Assembly (NCBI GenBank): GCA_016208085.1
Contig: JACQYT010000056.1
Coordinates: forward strand, 1 to 64,000
Length of the DNA stretch: 64,000 nucleotides
Direction: 5' to 3'
Source: Elusimicrobiota bacterium
GTDB lineage: Bacteria; Elusimicrobiota; Elusimicrobia; Elusimicrobiales; UBA9959
The position numbers were made by a program, and so were the translations under genes. Shown piece after piece: positions 20,601-30,013 of the stretch (position 1 is its first letter; every line of letters starts with the position of its first letter). The notes below the pieces were generated by a model. The model was not told the origin of the DNA. It searched no databases and saw only the letters and a program-made list of their open reading frames with translations.

Positions 20601-23600
20601 TCCATGTAGATAGTCGCGCCCGCGCTGTCCGCGGAGAAATAATCCCAGGCGTTCCTGTAACCTGTTTTCCTTATCTCTATATTCCCCGTGCTTATGGGGA
20701 GGTTATAGAAAGAAACCCGGCCGTTTACATCGGTCATGTTCTCGTAGCTCGGCCCGCTGCAGCCGTCGGTTCCGCATATCTGCTGCGAGATCTCCACACG
20801 CACCCTGTCCAGCGGGGCGCCATCGGTGTTCCTGACCACGGCCTGGAAGGAAGGCGGCACTGTGGAGGCGTTCACGTCAAAGCCGGCCATGGAAATGGCG
20901 TTGGTCATATCCACAGTGTAGGTATTGGCGCTTGGGAAAGCCTTGTCCAGATAAATGGTTATCGCTTTATTCTTGCCGGGGATATTTATATTTACGCCGT
21001 AGACTCCGGCCGCGGCCGGAGGCACGTTATGGATGGGGAACGCCGTGTTCAGGGCCGTGGATTTACCTACGCCGTAAGCCGCTTTCTCGCTGGTCTTTGC
21101 ATAGAACACCTCGGCCATCGCATAATCGCCGCTCTCCATGCCGCCTGAGATCTCAATATTGAGGGTATAGGCGGTTTCAGCCGCGGGCTTTGGATAGAGC
21201 TTGTACTGCTTGGTGACGTCGTAGGTTGAAAGATTGACCATGAAGCTGCCGTAAGGGTCCATCATCTGGTCTTTTATGGTCGGCTTGTAGCCGGGCGTGG
21301 AGATGCCTATGAAATACTGGAAACCCGCCGGCAGACGCGCGGCATATTTGCCGTTTGAATCCGTGGTCCCTATTGAGATAAGCTCCGGATTCACGCCGCC
21401 GGTAGCATCAAAAGGCAGGATTATAAGGCCGGTACCTGCCATCGGGGTGGAGATGTCCGGCGCGGAAACGGAATTTATGAAGACTGTGAGCATCGGATTG
21501 GTATTTGAGAAAATCAGTTGTTTATAGCGGTAGATGCCGCAGCCGTTGTTGAAGCTTCCGCCCACATAAACAACGCCTAAAGAGTCCACCAGCACGTCAA
21601 AACCACTCTCGTATGAAGACCCCGAGGCGTTGAAAGTCCTGGTCCAGATGGTATCGCCGGCTGCGCTATATTTCCTTATAAAGAGATTCTCGCTCTGGTT
21701 AATGTCCCAGCGCGATTCCGAGCCGACCACATAAACGCCGCCTATGGCGTCTATCCCTATGCCGTAGCCTGCGTCATAATTGTTGCCGGGATCGTTATAG
21801 GTGCGCTGCCAGGCGTTATTCAGGGAGGAATCGTACTTAGCGACCAGTATATCATTGCCCTGCGTCGCAGAGTTATTGATACTGCCTGTGACATAAGCAT
21901 TGCCCAGGCCGTCGGCCGCCACGCCGTAACCATTATCCTGGCCGTTGGAACCTCCGTTTATGGTGGCCGATGAGATAAGTCCCAGATTATCATTGTATTT
22001 ACCCAGCCAGATATTGGCGTACTGACCCGTCTCCTCAACCGAACCGACCGCATAGACAACTACGGCCGTGGAATCAAAAACTATGTCCGTGCCTTCGTCA
22101 TAACCGTCTGTGCCGTTTATGGTAATTGAGCTTACAACCGCCCCGCTGGAAGAATTTATCATTCCGATGAATATATCCTGGTTCGCCCCGGGTTTCCTCA
22201 CGCTGCCGGCTATATAGAAATTGTCCGCGTTACCGGCCGCGATGCCGTAGCCATTGTCCTCATCGCCAGAATAATCGTAGGCCTTATACCACAGCCGGTT
22301 TCCGGCTGAATCGTATTTTATGACCAGGATATCCTGCTTGGTCGGCGAATCCCCCGCCCCTTTACTGCCGGTGACATAGATATTGCCCGCGCCGTCCAGC
22401 GCCAGGGCGCGTCCTTCCAGATTTTCATTGGGCGCGCCGCCGAAGAACTTTGTCCACTGCACGGATAGATCCGGGTTGTATTTCCTTAAGACTATGATGT
22501 TGACGCCGCCGACTGTAGCGCCGGCAGGGTCGGCCGTTATATTGCCTGCGGTATTGTCGTCCATGCCGGACCGATTGGCGACCGCGTAGATATAGCCGTT
22601 AGCGTCCCTGGCTATTTTATTTCTCCGGCCGTAAGTTTGATTGATAGTGAACACCTTGCTGTCGGGGTATATGGCTGCGCTGTCGGAAACCCCGGGTGTG
22701 CTGGCATAAGAAGAAGCCGGGGTTGTGGAGACCTCTGTTACCGTATCACCGTAGGGTTTATACCAGGCCCTGAAATAATAAAGCGGCGAAATGCTCCCCC
22801 CCGCGGCGTTTCTGCCAACGTCGAGGCTTGGAACAGCCAGAGTCTGGAAAGAGCCGCTCAGGACGGTCTGCGCGGTGACGCTTACCGTCTGCGCGTCAGC
22901 CGCGGACCAGGCCGCGTCCTGGAAAGTGCTGTACTGCACGTAATAGGTGGAACCCTTGGGCAGTTCCACCGGCATGGTCCAGTAAACCTCGGCGGAGGCC
23001 GCAATATTGCCGGGCCTGGCCAGCAGGTTGAAATAAGGCGGACTGAACTGATACAGGCCCGGGAAAGCGGCGATGGTAATACCCGCATAAACATTGCCGT
23101 CATTGCCGGCGATAACGGAGTGCGCGCGTTCATTTAAGGAATTGCCCGCGTCAAAAGTTTTGGCCCACACGGGATCAAGGGTAACCGGGTCCACTTTTGT
23201 CATGCGTATATTGTCGCCCTGGCTAATGTCACCGCGCGTTTCATAACCGGCCGTATAAATATAGCCGCCGGCATATGTTACGGCGAAGTTCATATCGCCG
23301 CCGTTGGCCACGCTGTTATAGGTGGAAGCGAGCACAAGCGCGCCGCTGGCGCCGTTGTCCTTATATTTGCCAAGCCAGGCGTCGCTGAAGGTCAACGCTT
23401 TAAGTCTGCCCGCCACATACACATTGCCGGAAGCGTCCGCGGCCACGCCGTAGCCGTTATTATCCTCATCCGCTAAGCCGTGATAAACGGCCCAGAATGT
23501 GGTCCCGTCGGCCAGGCTGTATTTATGCAGAAAAATATCGCTGTTGGTGGGAGACAGGCCTTTTTTGCCGGTTACATAAACCGCATCGCCGTACAAAGCG

Positions 23601-26008
23601 ATGCCTTTAGCCACATTACCGGCGCCGCCGACCCAGGGAAAAATGGAGGTCCAGACAACGGTACCCGTGGACGAGTATTTATTTAGCAGCGCGTTCCTCT
23701 TGGTTATTTCGGCAAATTCCTGACCGGCGGCGTAAACAGCCCCGTTGTTATCAACCGCCACAGCATAAAAAGCGTCAATGTCGTCTGCCAGGCCGCTATA
23801 GGTCCTGGACCAGGCGAGAGAGCCGTCGGAGTTTATTTTCGCCGCGAAAGCGTCAAAAACGGTCGGGCCGGGATTTTCTTCGCCCGCCACATACACATTG
23901 CCGGAAGCATCCGCTGTAAGCGCGTTTATCTTGTATTCAGCGCCGCCGGGACTGTTATAGAACCTGGTCCATAAAAGCTTCCCTGACGGATTATACTTCC
24001 TGACAGCATAACCATTATCCTTATTCAGCGAACCGCCGAAAGCCAGATAGCTATTACCCGCCGCGTCGCGCGCTATCGGCGCGTTCAGGGACAGGACGTC
24101 GGACATTGCATTCACCGAACTATCGGGCAAAGTTAAATTAACGTCGGAGAGATACGGGGTTTTGGCGGTGGAGGAGGAGATGTCGCCCACGGTCTGGAAA
24201 TTTATCCCGTTGGTTGATGTCCACACCGTAAAATAATAGACGGGGGAGGTGATATTGCCGGTTGCGTCACTTGAGGTTGGAAATCCGCCCAGCAGCTGGT
24301 TCTGGTAAGAACCTTTGGCGGCCTGGGTGGAGACGACTGTGTTGGTGGAGGCCTGGGGATCCCATGGACCGGTCGGAGATACGGAGGCCTGCGCGTAATA
24401 AGACGAGCCTTTGGGAAGATCCGTGGTGTAATTCCAGCTCAGGCCGACCGAGCCGGCATAAGGCCCCGGATAGACCGACAGTAAAGACAAAACAGGCTGC
24501 TCATAATAATAAACGCCCACAGATGCGCCGAATTGGCCGATGACATTGACCGCGCCGGCGCTGGAAACCCTGATGCCATAGCCCGCGTCAAACTCGCTCC
24601 CGCCGCTGTTGAACATCCTGAAATTAATGAACTGGCCGCGGGGGCCGTATTTCCCGACCCAGAGATTGCCGCCCCCCACATTGTCATACACCCGGCCGCT
24701 CACATAGACAGCGCCGAAATTATCCGTCGCCACCGCCCAACCGTAGTCATGGTCATTGGTCGGGGCATTATAGCTCCGGGTCCAGAGCGTATTGCCATTG
24801 GCATCGTATTTTCCGACCCAGATATTATTGCCCTGGCTTAAGTCATATCTATCCTCGCTGCCGGCCACCACGATATTGCCGATATTGTCAACAACCACGC
24901 CATAAGCCTCGTCATCGCCGTTGGAAGGGCTGTTATAGGTCCGGGTCCAAAGCTCGGCTCCGGCGGAATCGTATTTCCTTACCCAGATGTTTTTACCCTG
25001 CCCCAGGTCATTTCTATCCTCGCTGCCGGCCACAATGGCGTCTGATTTATCCACGGCCACGGCGAAGCCGAAATCATAGCCGTTGGCGGGGCTGTTATAA
25101 GTCCTGGACCAGAGCAGAGCGCCGCCGGCGTCATACTTCCCCAGCCAGATATCGGTATCGGAACCGTTAGATATGTAACCGGCCGCATACACATTGCCGG
25201 AGGCATCCACGGCCACGGCTAGGGCCTGGTCCACGCCGGGATTATGATATACCCTGTGCCATATCAGGTTGCCGGCCGCGTCGTACTTCTTCAAAAATAT
25301 ATTCTCATTGCCCAGCGGATCGGGCTCGCTGCCGGCCATATAAACGCCGGAAACGTCCACCGCCACAGCCCCGGCCGCGACATAAGCAGAATTGTTATAG
25401 AATCGTTCCCACATCAAAGTCTTGTCCGGAGAAAATCTGCGCAGCATGACGCCGCTGCCCGTGCTGGTCACCACATAGAGATTGCCGTCCTTATCTAAAG
25501 CTGGTTTAGACAGCCCTGTATTACCGTTAAATGAAACAAGAGCGGCCCCATCCGCCATGGAGGTAGTTAAAACCGTTGCCGGAGGGACATTAACCGAAGC
25601 CGACGAGGAAGAAACGCCGGGGGAGATGCCGGATGCGGCAGCCGAAGTGCCTACCCAGATATGGTAGTAATAACCCTCCGCCGGGAACTGGGCCGCGCCG
25701 TCGCGGCCGACATTGACGCCCGCGGTATAAAACACCGTAGAAGTAGATGCTGTTATGGGGCCTGTGGAAAAAACGATCTGCGCGTTAGCGGTACTCCAGC
25801 TGATGACCGCCGTATTGTATTGTATATACATTGTAGCGCCGGATGGAAGATTTTCATTATATGTCCAGGATAGCTTTACAAGCCCCGGCGAGGCATTGGG
25901 CGCCGCCTCAAAAGAGGTCACATCCGACGGCGCGGCGTCCGCCTTAAAACAAAAACCACCCGCCGGCACCAGCAGTAAAGCCAAAATTATATTTTTCAGT
26001 TTAAACAT
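17621..26008 (-). CDS. Giant secreted protein A: three Fn3-like plus SBBP/beta-propeller-like modules, then carboxypeptidase-regulatory-like domains; frameshifted relative to its sorting domain
   Basis: Signal peptide MFKLKNIILALLLVPAGGFCFKADA; repeated NIWVGKYDANGNTLWTRTYN...DYGWAVATDNFGAVYVSG units; C-half similar to 34252-39090. Confidence 0.85.
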   Translation of the reverse strand: MFKLKNIILALLLVPAGGFCFKADAAPSDVTSFEAAPNASPGLVKLSWTYNENLPSGATMYIQYNTAVISWSTANAQIVFSTGPITASTSTVFYTAGVNVGRDGAAQFPAEGYYYHIWVGTSAAASGISPGVSSSSASVNVPPATVLTTSMADGAALVSFNGNTGLSKPALDKDGNLYVVTSTGSGVMLRRFSPDKTLMWERFYNNSAYVAAGAVAVDVSGVYMAGSEPDPLGNENIFLKKYDAAGNLIWHRVYHNPGVDQALAVAVDASGNVYAAGYISNGSDTDIWLGKYDAGGALLWSRTYNSPANGYDFGFAVAVDKSDAIVAGSEDRNDLGQGKNIWVRKYDSAGAELWTRTYNSPSNGDDEAYGVVVDNIGNIVVAGSEDRYDLSQGNNIWVGKYDANGNTLWTRSYNAPTNDHDYGWAVATDNFGAVYVSGRVYDNVGGGNLWVGKYGPRGQFINFRMFNSGGSEFDAGYGIRVSSAGAVNVIGQFGASVGVYYYEQPVLSLLSVYPGPYAGSVGLSWNYTTDLPKGSSYYAQASVSPTGPWDPQASTNTVVSTQAAKGSYQNQLLGGFPTSSDATGNITSPVYYFTVWTSTNGINFQTVGDISSSTAKTPYLSDVNLTLPDSSVNAMSDVLSLNAPIARDAAGNSYLAFGGSLNKDNGYAVRKYNPSGKLLWTRFYNSPGGAEYKINALTADASGNVYVAGEENPGPTVFDAFAAKINSDGSLAWSRTYSGLADDIDAFYAVAVDNNGAVYAAGQEFAEITKRNALLNKYSSTGTVVWTSIFPWVGGAGNVAKGIALYGDAVYVTGKKGLSPTNSDIFLHKYSLADGTTFWAVYHGLADEDNNGYGVAADASGNVYVAGRLKALTFSDAWLGKYKDNGASGALVLASTYNSVANGGDMNFAVTYAGGYIYTAGYETRGDISQGDNIRMTKVDPVTLDPVWAKTFDAGNSLNERAHSVIAGNDGNVYAGITIAAFPGLYQFSPPYFNLLARPGNIAASAEVYWTMPVELPKGSTYYVQYSTFQDAAWSAADAQTVSVTAQTVLSGSFQTLAVPSLDVGRNAAGGSISPLYYFRAWYKPYGDTVTEVSTTPASSYASTPGVSDSAAIYPDSKVFTINQTYGRRNKIARDANGYIYAVANRSGMDDNTAGNITADPAGATVGGVNIIVLRKYNPDLSVQWTKFFGGAPNENLEGRALALDGAGNIYVTGSKGAGDSPTKQDILVIKYDSAGNRLWYKAYDYSGDEDNGYGIAAGNADNFYIAGSVRKPGANQDIFIGMINSSSGAVVSSITINGTDGYDEGTDIVFDSTAVVVYAVGSVEETGQYANIWLGKYNDNLGLISSATINGGSNGQDNGYGVAADGLGNAYVTGSINNSATQGNDILVAKYDSSLNNAWQRTYNDPGNNYDAGYGIGIDAIGGVYVVGSESRWDINQSENLFIRKYSAAGDTIWTRTFNASGSSYESGFDVLVDSLGVVYVGGSFNNGCGIYRYKQLIFSNTNPMLTVFINSVSAPDISTPMAGTGLIILPFDATGGVNPELISIGTTDSNGKYAARLPAGFQYFIGISTPGYKPTIKDQMMDPYGSFMVNLSTYDVTKQYKLYPKPAAETAYTLNIEISGGMESGDYAMAEVFYAKTSEKAAYGVGKSTALNTAFPIHNVPPAAAGVYGVNINIPGKNKAITIYLDKAFPSANTYTVDMTNAISMAGFDVNASTVPPSFQAVVRNTDGAPLDRVRVEISQQICGTDGCSGPSYENMTDVNGRVSFYNLPISTGNIEIRKTGYRNAWDYFSADSAGATIYMEYVLELATYTLTGILKYNGTPLPNARVMAHGDWNGYSIGDDSYLGNNGMESDAKVNTGADGLFALKGLTDGNVRLNAEFMGVWRELNRGNNSKDNSDDVRIVISSQGAVAPLSPFNNQCKAGRTWALNAGGSCLSAGSIIFNIMSSTDANAAGTLYGDIAFITTYTVTKASPLEIYASSPVVVMVMEQCDGGCADQKLGFASISGVFITNVATYSVTLSTGVDYWSRIYSTEWGQDSSFNDQVNLSSTDTARMDFMLTKSGALKGVLKLPDGTSFKPRYTDDKNDPTGYWADIEAGGQNVQVYQGTGLDEYGGFEFPNLAPGKYTVKVQPRGAGFRWPPAELNDVVVAVGKTTEIKLRLEDGLVVQPQIFGLPELSTKTWRYKVIGVPSGFQMNQRNITEMFFEEPKYTFDYDTAAGGWDRKYLPQGQYDFYLLVTVRYNPGDKEDKNEQISYHQFANFIGRAKNVAVQKSDSNPGLGSFEQPIPLYILGSVGQGEISGSVKGINIFTDPDYERIFANFEDEIVPLIPAVMLYDTAGDLRGFGHALPDEKALPGFWEGVIGKNKELIIKAIKDNPLKYLIWGVPPGRYTAVFANPNYPPLAKEIELPANESYNFDFDSQNILVGEITGVVRSSATGEALEDVTVYLKHRTVEKFTVTDSSGDFSFANLPSGIYRLEATRDGFVKAGMKTSLTGNDSASFKFYLLSSVSRITGKVYLSKFPSPSTKDGIKIVAYDETMNVEDPGAYLPKLEAQTDENGSYELTGIIAGHTYKISAFYEGKTPETLDIDAVEGDTVIADIVLRDIPPQIMVKVRKSPDSASKVDVIIKSPKQLVATPVCKYNPGKVFDSTSAVSMALVPGPNNSYYGQFTVSSNKQYYTIYVAAGDGDNRMEKYVLYDKTNEARTEQYIQDEAIAGGEISMDAEKEEYSGIELDAGALTTLSGTADFSNLVGGFFSALPNVRTVKTAKGNLTIESALKDIMASEVYNMNLDNADA

Positions 26009-26030
26009 ATTAATTATCTCCTTAAATACA

Positions 26031-26110
26031 GCAGGGTAGAGGGTAGAGGGTTTAGGGTATAGGGTAAGAAATTCCTCATTTCGGCGCACTCTACACTGCT
26101 ATACCTCTCC
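26031..26110. repeat. Heptad element GGGTAGAGGGTAGAGGGTTTAGGGTATAGGGTAAGAAATTCC...CTCTACACTGCTATACCTCTCCC
   Basis: 7-nt periodicity and inverted distal arm. Confidence 0.8.
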
Positions 26111-26124
26111 CTTTTCTTCATAGC

Positions 26125-26289
26125 CGTTGCTTGTGCTTGTGACTTAACATTAACATTCAGACGATTCCCAACAATCTCCTCTTTTTCTTCAAAACCGGCT
26201 TCTTCAAAAACCTGTTTCAGTATGCCCAGCTGCTTTGCGCTTTCCAGATACAGCTCCACGGCTTCAGTCAGGTTTTTTGGATTCTTCAA
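26125..26289 (-). pseudogene. HicB-like antitoxin C-terminal fragment; the ORF (26014-26289) continues into the heptad repeat
   Basis: NLTEAVELYLESAKQLGILKQVFEEAGFEEKE; tail FLPYTLNPLPSTLLYL is repeat-derived. Confidence 0.4.
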
Positions 26290-26653
26290 TATACTTCTCG
26301 GCTGCGCTTAGAAATTCTTTCGCGTTTTGCAGCGTCTGCGTGGCTTTCTTCTGATCTATTTCCGGCAGCAGCTCATAGTCGCAATTCTGCCTCAAGCCAA
26401 AAGCGTTGCTCAACATTTTTTGGAATTTTTTATCAAAAGCGCCGGTCTTGATAAACTCTTTGCCGAAATTGGAAATCACGCCCTTGTGTGAAGAAAACGA
26501 CAATCCCTTCGCCAGCAGCAAAGCTTCAGCGGCATAAAACATGGCATAATACGTTCTGGAAACGGCAATACGGCGCATTTCTCCCACGACAAGCATTTCA
26601 GCCGCTTTTATATCTTCCTGCGCTTTTTTCAACAGAATGCCTACCTCGCCCAT
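26264..26653 (-). CDS. HEPN-domain protein (partner of MNT)
   Basis: SRTYYAMFYAAEALLLAKGLSFSSHKGVISNFGKEFIKTG...LRQNCDYE. Confidence 0.85.
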   Translation of the reverse strand: MGEVGILLKKAQEDIKAAEMLVVGEMRRIAVSRTYYAMFYAAEALLLAKGLSFSSHKGVISNFGKEFIKTGAFDKKFQKMLSNAFGLRQNCDYELLPEIDQKKATQTLQNAKEFLSAAEKYIEESKKPD

Positions 26654-27099
26654 AAACTTACTCCTTCTTTCCGCACGTTGAGCAGCAACGGGGTCAGCCC
26701 GGCGGAATAATCCTCCTCCTTCTTGATAACGAATGAAATCAGGAGATCGTAATTATAATCCTCCATCACGGCGTTGACCAGTTCCGACACCTTGTCGAAT
26801 TCGGCGTTCCAATCGCGATAATCCCTGAGCATAACCATCACGTCTACGTCGGAATCTTCCGTGGCGTCGCCGCGCGCTTTTGAGCCGTACAGGATTACGC
26901 GGCTTAAGTTCGCGCCGTACAATTCCCTGAGCCCGCGGATAAGCTTGTCCACGGCCTTTTTCTCTCCGACGGTCAACCCGTTCGCGGTTTTCACAACATC
27001 TTCCTCATGCTTGTGACTTGCGGCCCACACAGCAGGCTTACGCTCGCCGATGCACTTGCCCGACTTAGACGGGCAAGTGTATACTTGGACGACTTCCAA
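26641..27099 (-). CDS. Minimal nucleotidyltransferase (MNT) domain protein; N-terminus of the ORF uncertain
   Basis: VILYGSKARGDATEDSDVDVMVML. Confidence 0.88.
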   Translation of the reverse strand: MEVVQVYTCPSKSGKCIGERKPAVWAASHKHEEDVVKTANGLTVGEKKAVDKLIRGLRELYGANLSRVILYGSKARGDATEDSDVDVMVMLRDYRDWNAEFDKVSELVNAVMEDYNYDLLISFVIKKEEDYSAGLTPLLLNVRKEGVSLWAR

Positions 27100-27121
27100 C
27101 AGCTCAAAGAACCTGTTTTCC

Positions 27122-28396
27122 TCAGAACTCCCATTCCACGCCGAACAGGTACGTGTTGGCGCGGTAGTTGTACCTGTAATTCGCTTCGTAGCGCATATTT
27201 GAGCTTGAGAGCTGGTAATTATAGCTTGCCCTGGCGAAAAACCTGCTCATCAACGGATAGCGCGCGGACAGGCTTGTCAGCCAGGTATCCTGTTTTATTT
27301 TATCGGGGCTGTAATTGCCGCTGATGTCCTGTTTGAATCTGCCGAGGTAATAAAGCCGCTTGTACGCGACCGAGAAACCGAACTGCGCCCCGTTCTTTAA
27401 ACCGAACGTGACCGCGGGCGCCACGCCCAGCTCAAAATAATCGTAATAATCCGGGATATACTTGGTCCTTGAGGAATCATAGGAATTCTGATTTGAGCTT
27501 AAGTACGCGACATGCGCCCTTGCGGAAAGCAGCAGGGGCTTCATATTCTGCGTGATCTTAAAACCGGCGTTCTGGACAAGGTCGGTCCTCTTATCGCTCT
27601 TAAAGTACGCCGAGCCGGCGGCCGGCTGCGTCACCAGAGCCTGGTCGCCGTAACTGCGGTAAATGAAATCGTAACCGGCAGTCAGCACAAGCGGTTCCGG
27701 GAACCAGGTATAGCCGAAAGCCAGCCTGTGGTTGACGTTATCCATCGTGTCGGCGCCGGCGTTCTGCGAAAGTTCGTTGAAAGTGGTGGTGTCTATAACG
27801 GTGGCCGACTGCGAAAGCAGGGTGCTGTAATTGGGATACTTGACGGAATAATAGTCATAAGACTCGGTGAACGTGCCGTGCGGGCGCTCCTGCTCGGCTT
27901 CAAAACCCAGCGAAAAAGTGGCGTAGTCAAAAAGGCCGTTCCCCCAGGTTTCGTCTTTCGTTTCCCTGATCAACGCTTTTGAGTATGAGACGCGCGGCTT
28001 GTACTTGTCAAAATCCCTGGTATAGACGTATTTAAGCGAGAAATCCATGCCCCGGCGCTCTCTGGTGAGCACCCCGCCGCCGGCCAGTTCCTGCACGTCC
28101 TGCGTGCCGCTGTAATAACCGGAAAAGACCGGGATAAGCTCGTGAGAATCGGATAATTTTACGACCGGGGAGATGAACGCGTCCCCCCTGGCCTGGAACG
28201 AAGCGGCCTCCGCGTCAAGGAAATACTTGCCGCCCAGCAGCGAAACGTCTATTACCGGGGTCAGTTTGACTTCAGCCTGAACAAAGGTAATGAGGTTGGA
28301 AGTAAGAAGTAAGAGGTAAGAAGTAAAAATAGTAAATTTTAAATATTTGATGCCTGGAGCCTTTATTGTTTTCATATTTTTGAAATTCCCGCGCAT
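27122..28396 (-). CDS. Outer-membrane beta-barrel protein (paralog A), surface lipoprotein/porin-like
   Basis: Signal peptide KYLKFTIFTSYLLLLTSNLITFVQA; alternating aromatic strands; C-terminal YLFGVEWEF; similar to 31858-33084. Confidence 0.75.
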   Translation of the reverse strand: MRGNFKNMKTIKAPGIKYLKFTIFTSYLLLLTSNLITFVQAEVKLTPVIDVSLLGGKYFLDAEAASFQARGDAFISPVVKLSDSHELIPVFSGYYSGTQDVQELAGGGVLTRERRGMDFSLKYVYTRDFDKYKPRVSYSKALIRETKDETWGNGLFDYATFSLGFEAEQERPHGTFTESYDYYSVKYPNYSTLLSQSATVIDTTTFNELSQNAGADTMDNVNHRLAFGYTWFPEPLVLTAGYDFIYRSYGDQALVTQPAAGSAYFKSDKRTDLVQNAGFKITQNMKPLLLSARAHVAYLSSNQNSYDSSRTKYIPDYYDYFELGVAPAVTFGLKNGAQFGFSVAYKRLYYLGRFKQDISGNYSPDKIKQDTWLTSLSARYPLMSRFFARASYNYQLSSSNMRYEANYRYNYRANTYLFGVEWEF

Positions 28397-28430
28397 TGTG
28401 CCTCCAAAAAATCCTGTTTATTATCCCATC

Positions 28431-28570
28431 TGTAGTTGCAAAGCTTGCTTTGCCTGTTTAGCAGAGTAAACTCTGCCACTACAGTCCGCCTAAGGCGGAC
28501 GACTAACACCTTGCCTTTCCCCTAGTGTAGCGTCCCGCAAATGGCTAGTTATTTGCGGGACGCTACACTA
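28431..28570. repeat. Cluster of three palindromic elements: cloverleaf (28431-28483), GTCCGCCT-A-AGGCGGAC (28484-28500), and 20-bp-arm hairpin TAGTGTAGCGTCCCGCAAAT...ATTTGCGGGACGCTACACTA (28523-28570)
   Basis: Inverted repeats read directly. Confidence 0.9.
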
Positions 28571-30013
28571 GAACCTTATCAGCCCGGCGTCTTTCAGCAG
28601 TTTGGCCGAGAATTCAAGGTCTATCTTCCTGCCGTTGAACAGTGAGCTGGTATATATCCTTTGAAAATTGAGCTTGTCGGTCACTGTGTCCATGCTCTCG
28701 CCGAGCCGAGTGGTCAGATCGCCGGTGGAAACTATATTGCCGTTGTCGAACAGCACAAAGTCCGCCGCCTGTATCCAGGTGCCGCCGGCATCGGCATAGG
28801 TATTCTTGGTCACCGTGTAGAAAGTGTCCTCGCCGGCGGGGAAAGCCAGGAGCCCTGTCGGGGCCGAGCCGCCCAGGTAGGACAGCTCGCCGGCCTGTAT
28901 GGTATTGTCCATATTGGCGTCGCTGAAAGACCAGAGCTTCTTGCCCATGCCGTCGTTCTCCGGGGCGAGGTCCCCGCCCTGGACGTAAAACGCGTAATCG
29001 GCGAAAAAATGCGTCCAGACGGAGGGATTTGCCGGATCATCGGCGATCATTTTGCCGCCTGTCGCGTCTTCCGTCACTTTGTCCAGCGTATTGGACATAA
29101 TGCTGTTCATCTCGGTGAGCTGCCACTGGGGCGCGGCGGCGCCTGCGGCGGTTATCATGTTGCGGGTGGCCAGGGAAAGATCGTCCGGCAGCGGATTGTC
29201 GAAAGTGAACAGTATCTTGCCGAAATCAAAGCGGTCCTTGCGCGTATTCAGCACTACGTACTTGAACTGATCCGCCGCCGGCCTTATGACGTATTCCTCC
29301 ATCCTGACGCGGTTGCCGAAAGCGTCTATGGCGACCTTCCTGTTCTGGAACTCGGCGGACTGTATCTCCGCCTGCGCGCCGGCTATCACGTCCTCTTTGG
29401 ACATCTCGTTATAGATCTCTTTTTTGGCGAGGAGTTTGGCGTCGCCGATGGAGGAATCCATATTGGAAGGCTGGTTCGGATTTCTTTGCGGCGGGCCCAC
29501 ATCCCCGCCCTTGTCTATCCTGGCGAACTCCCCGGCCCTGAGCAGGGCGCTGTGCCCGGCCGAGTCGCCCGTCAAAACGCTGCCGTCATAGACTTCCACC
29601 CTGGTATTTCCCTCCGCGTCCGCCGAGACCATGAAATCGGTGCCGCGCACCGCGCAGACGGCCGAGGGCGTCCTTACCTCGAATTTTTTTGAAAATTTCC
29701 TGACCCAGGAACGGATCCTGCCGACATAAAGACCGATGGAAACGCCCTCTTTCGTCTCGGAACTCATTTTGAAGGCCGAGAGCGGGGCGAGTTTCACTTT
29801 TGTGCCGTCGTCCATATAGATTTCCACCGTGGAGGCCCTGGCGGTCTTTACCTCATCGCCTTCGGAAAGGGTTATCCTGTCGTTCCCGACCCCGCCCCAG
29901 TTTTCCGTGCCGGTTTTTTTAATGTCCACCTGACCCCGCTGTTTGTGAAGATAAGCGGCGTTTGAAAAACCCGTGAGTACGAGAATTATCAGTAAAGGCA
30001 TTAGAGATCTCAT
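28568..30013 (-). CDS. FecR-domain secreted protein (paralog A)
   Basis: ITLSEGDEVKTARASTVEIYMDDGTKVKLAPLSAFKM...FEVRTPSAVCAVRGTDFMV; signal peptide MRSLMPLLIILVLTGFSNA. Confidence 0.85.
   Translation of the reverse strand: MRSLMPLLIILVLTGFSNAAYLHKQRGQVDIKKTGTENWGGVGNDRITLSEGDEVKTARASTVEIYMDDGTKVKLAPLSAFKMSSETKEGVSIGLYVGRIRSWVRKFSKKFEVRTPSAVCAVRGTDFMVSADAEGNTRVEVYDGSVLTGDSAGHSALLRAGEFARIDKGGDVGPPQRNPNQPSNMDSSIGDAKLLAKKEIYNEMSKEDVIAGAQAEIQSAEFQNRKVAIDAFGNRVRMEEYVIRPAADQFKYVVLNTRKDRFDFGKILFTFDNPLPDDLSLATRNMITAAGAAAPQWQLTEMNSIMSNTLDKVTEDATGGKMIADDPANPSVWTHFFADYAFYVQGGDLAPENDGMGKKLWSFSDANMDNTIQAGELSYLGGSAPTGLLAFPAGEDTFYTVTKNTYADAGGTWIQAADFVLFDNGNIVSTGDLTTRLGESMDTVTDKLNFQRIYTSSLFNGRKIDLEFSAKLLKDAGLIRF

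Noticed and set aside
22637-23137. Plus-strand ORFs opposite the giant genes (e.g. 22637-23137, 36547-37401, 19196-19804)
   Set aside because: Antisense to a well-supported reading frame; composition looks like GC-rich shadow ORFs.
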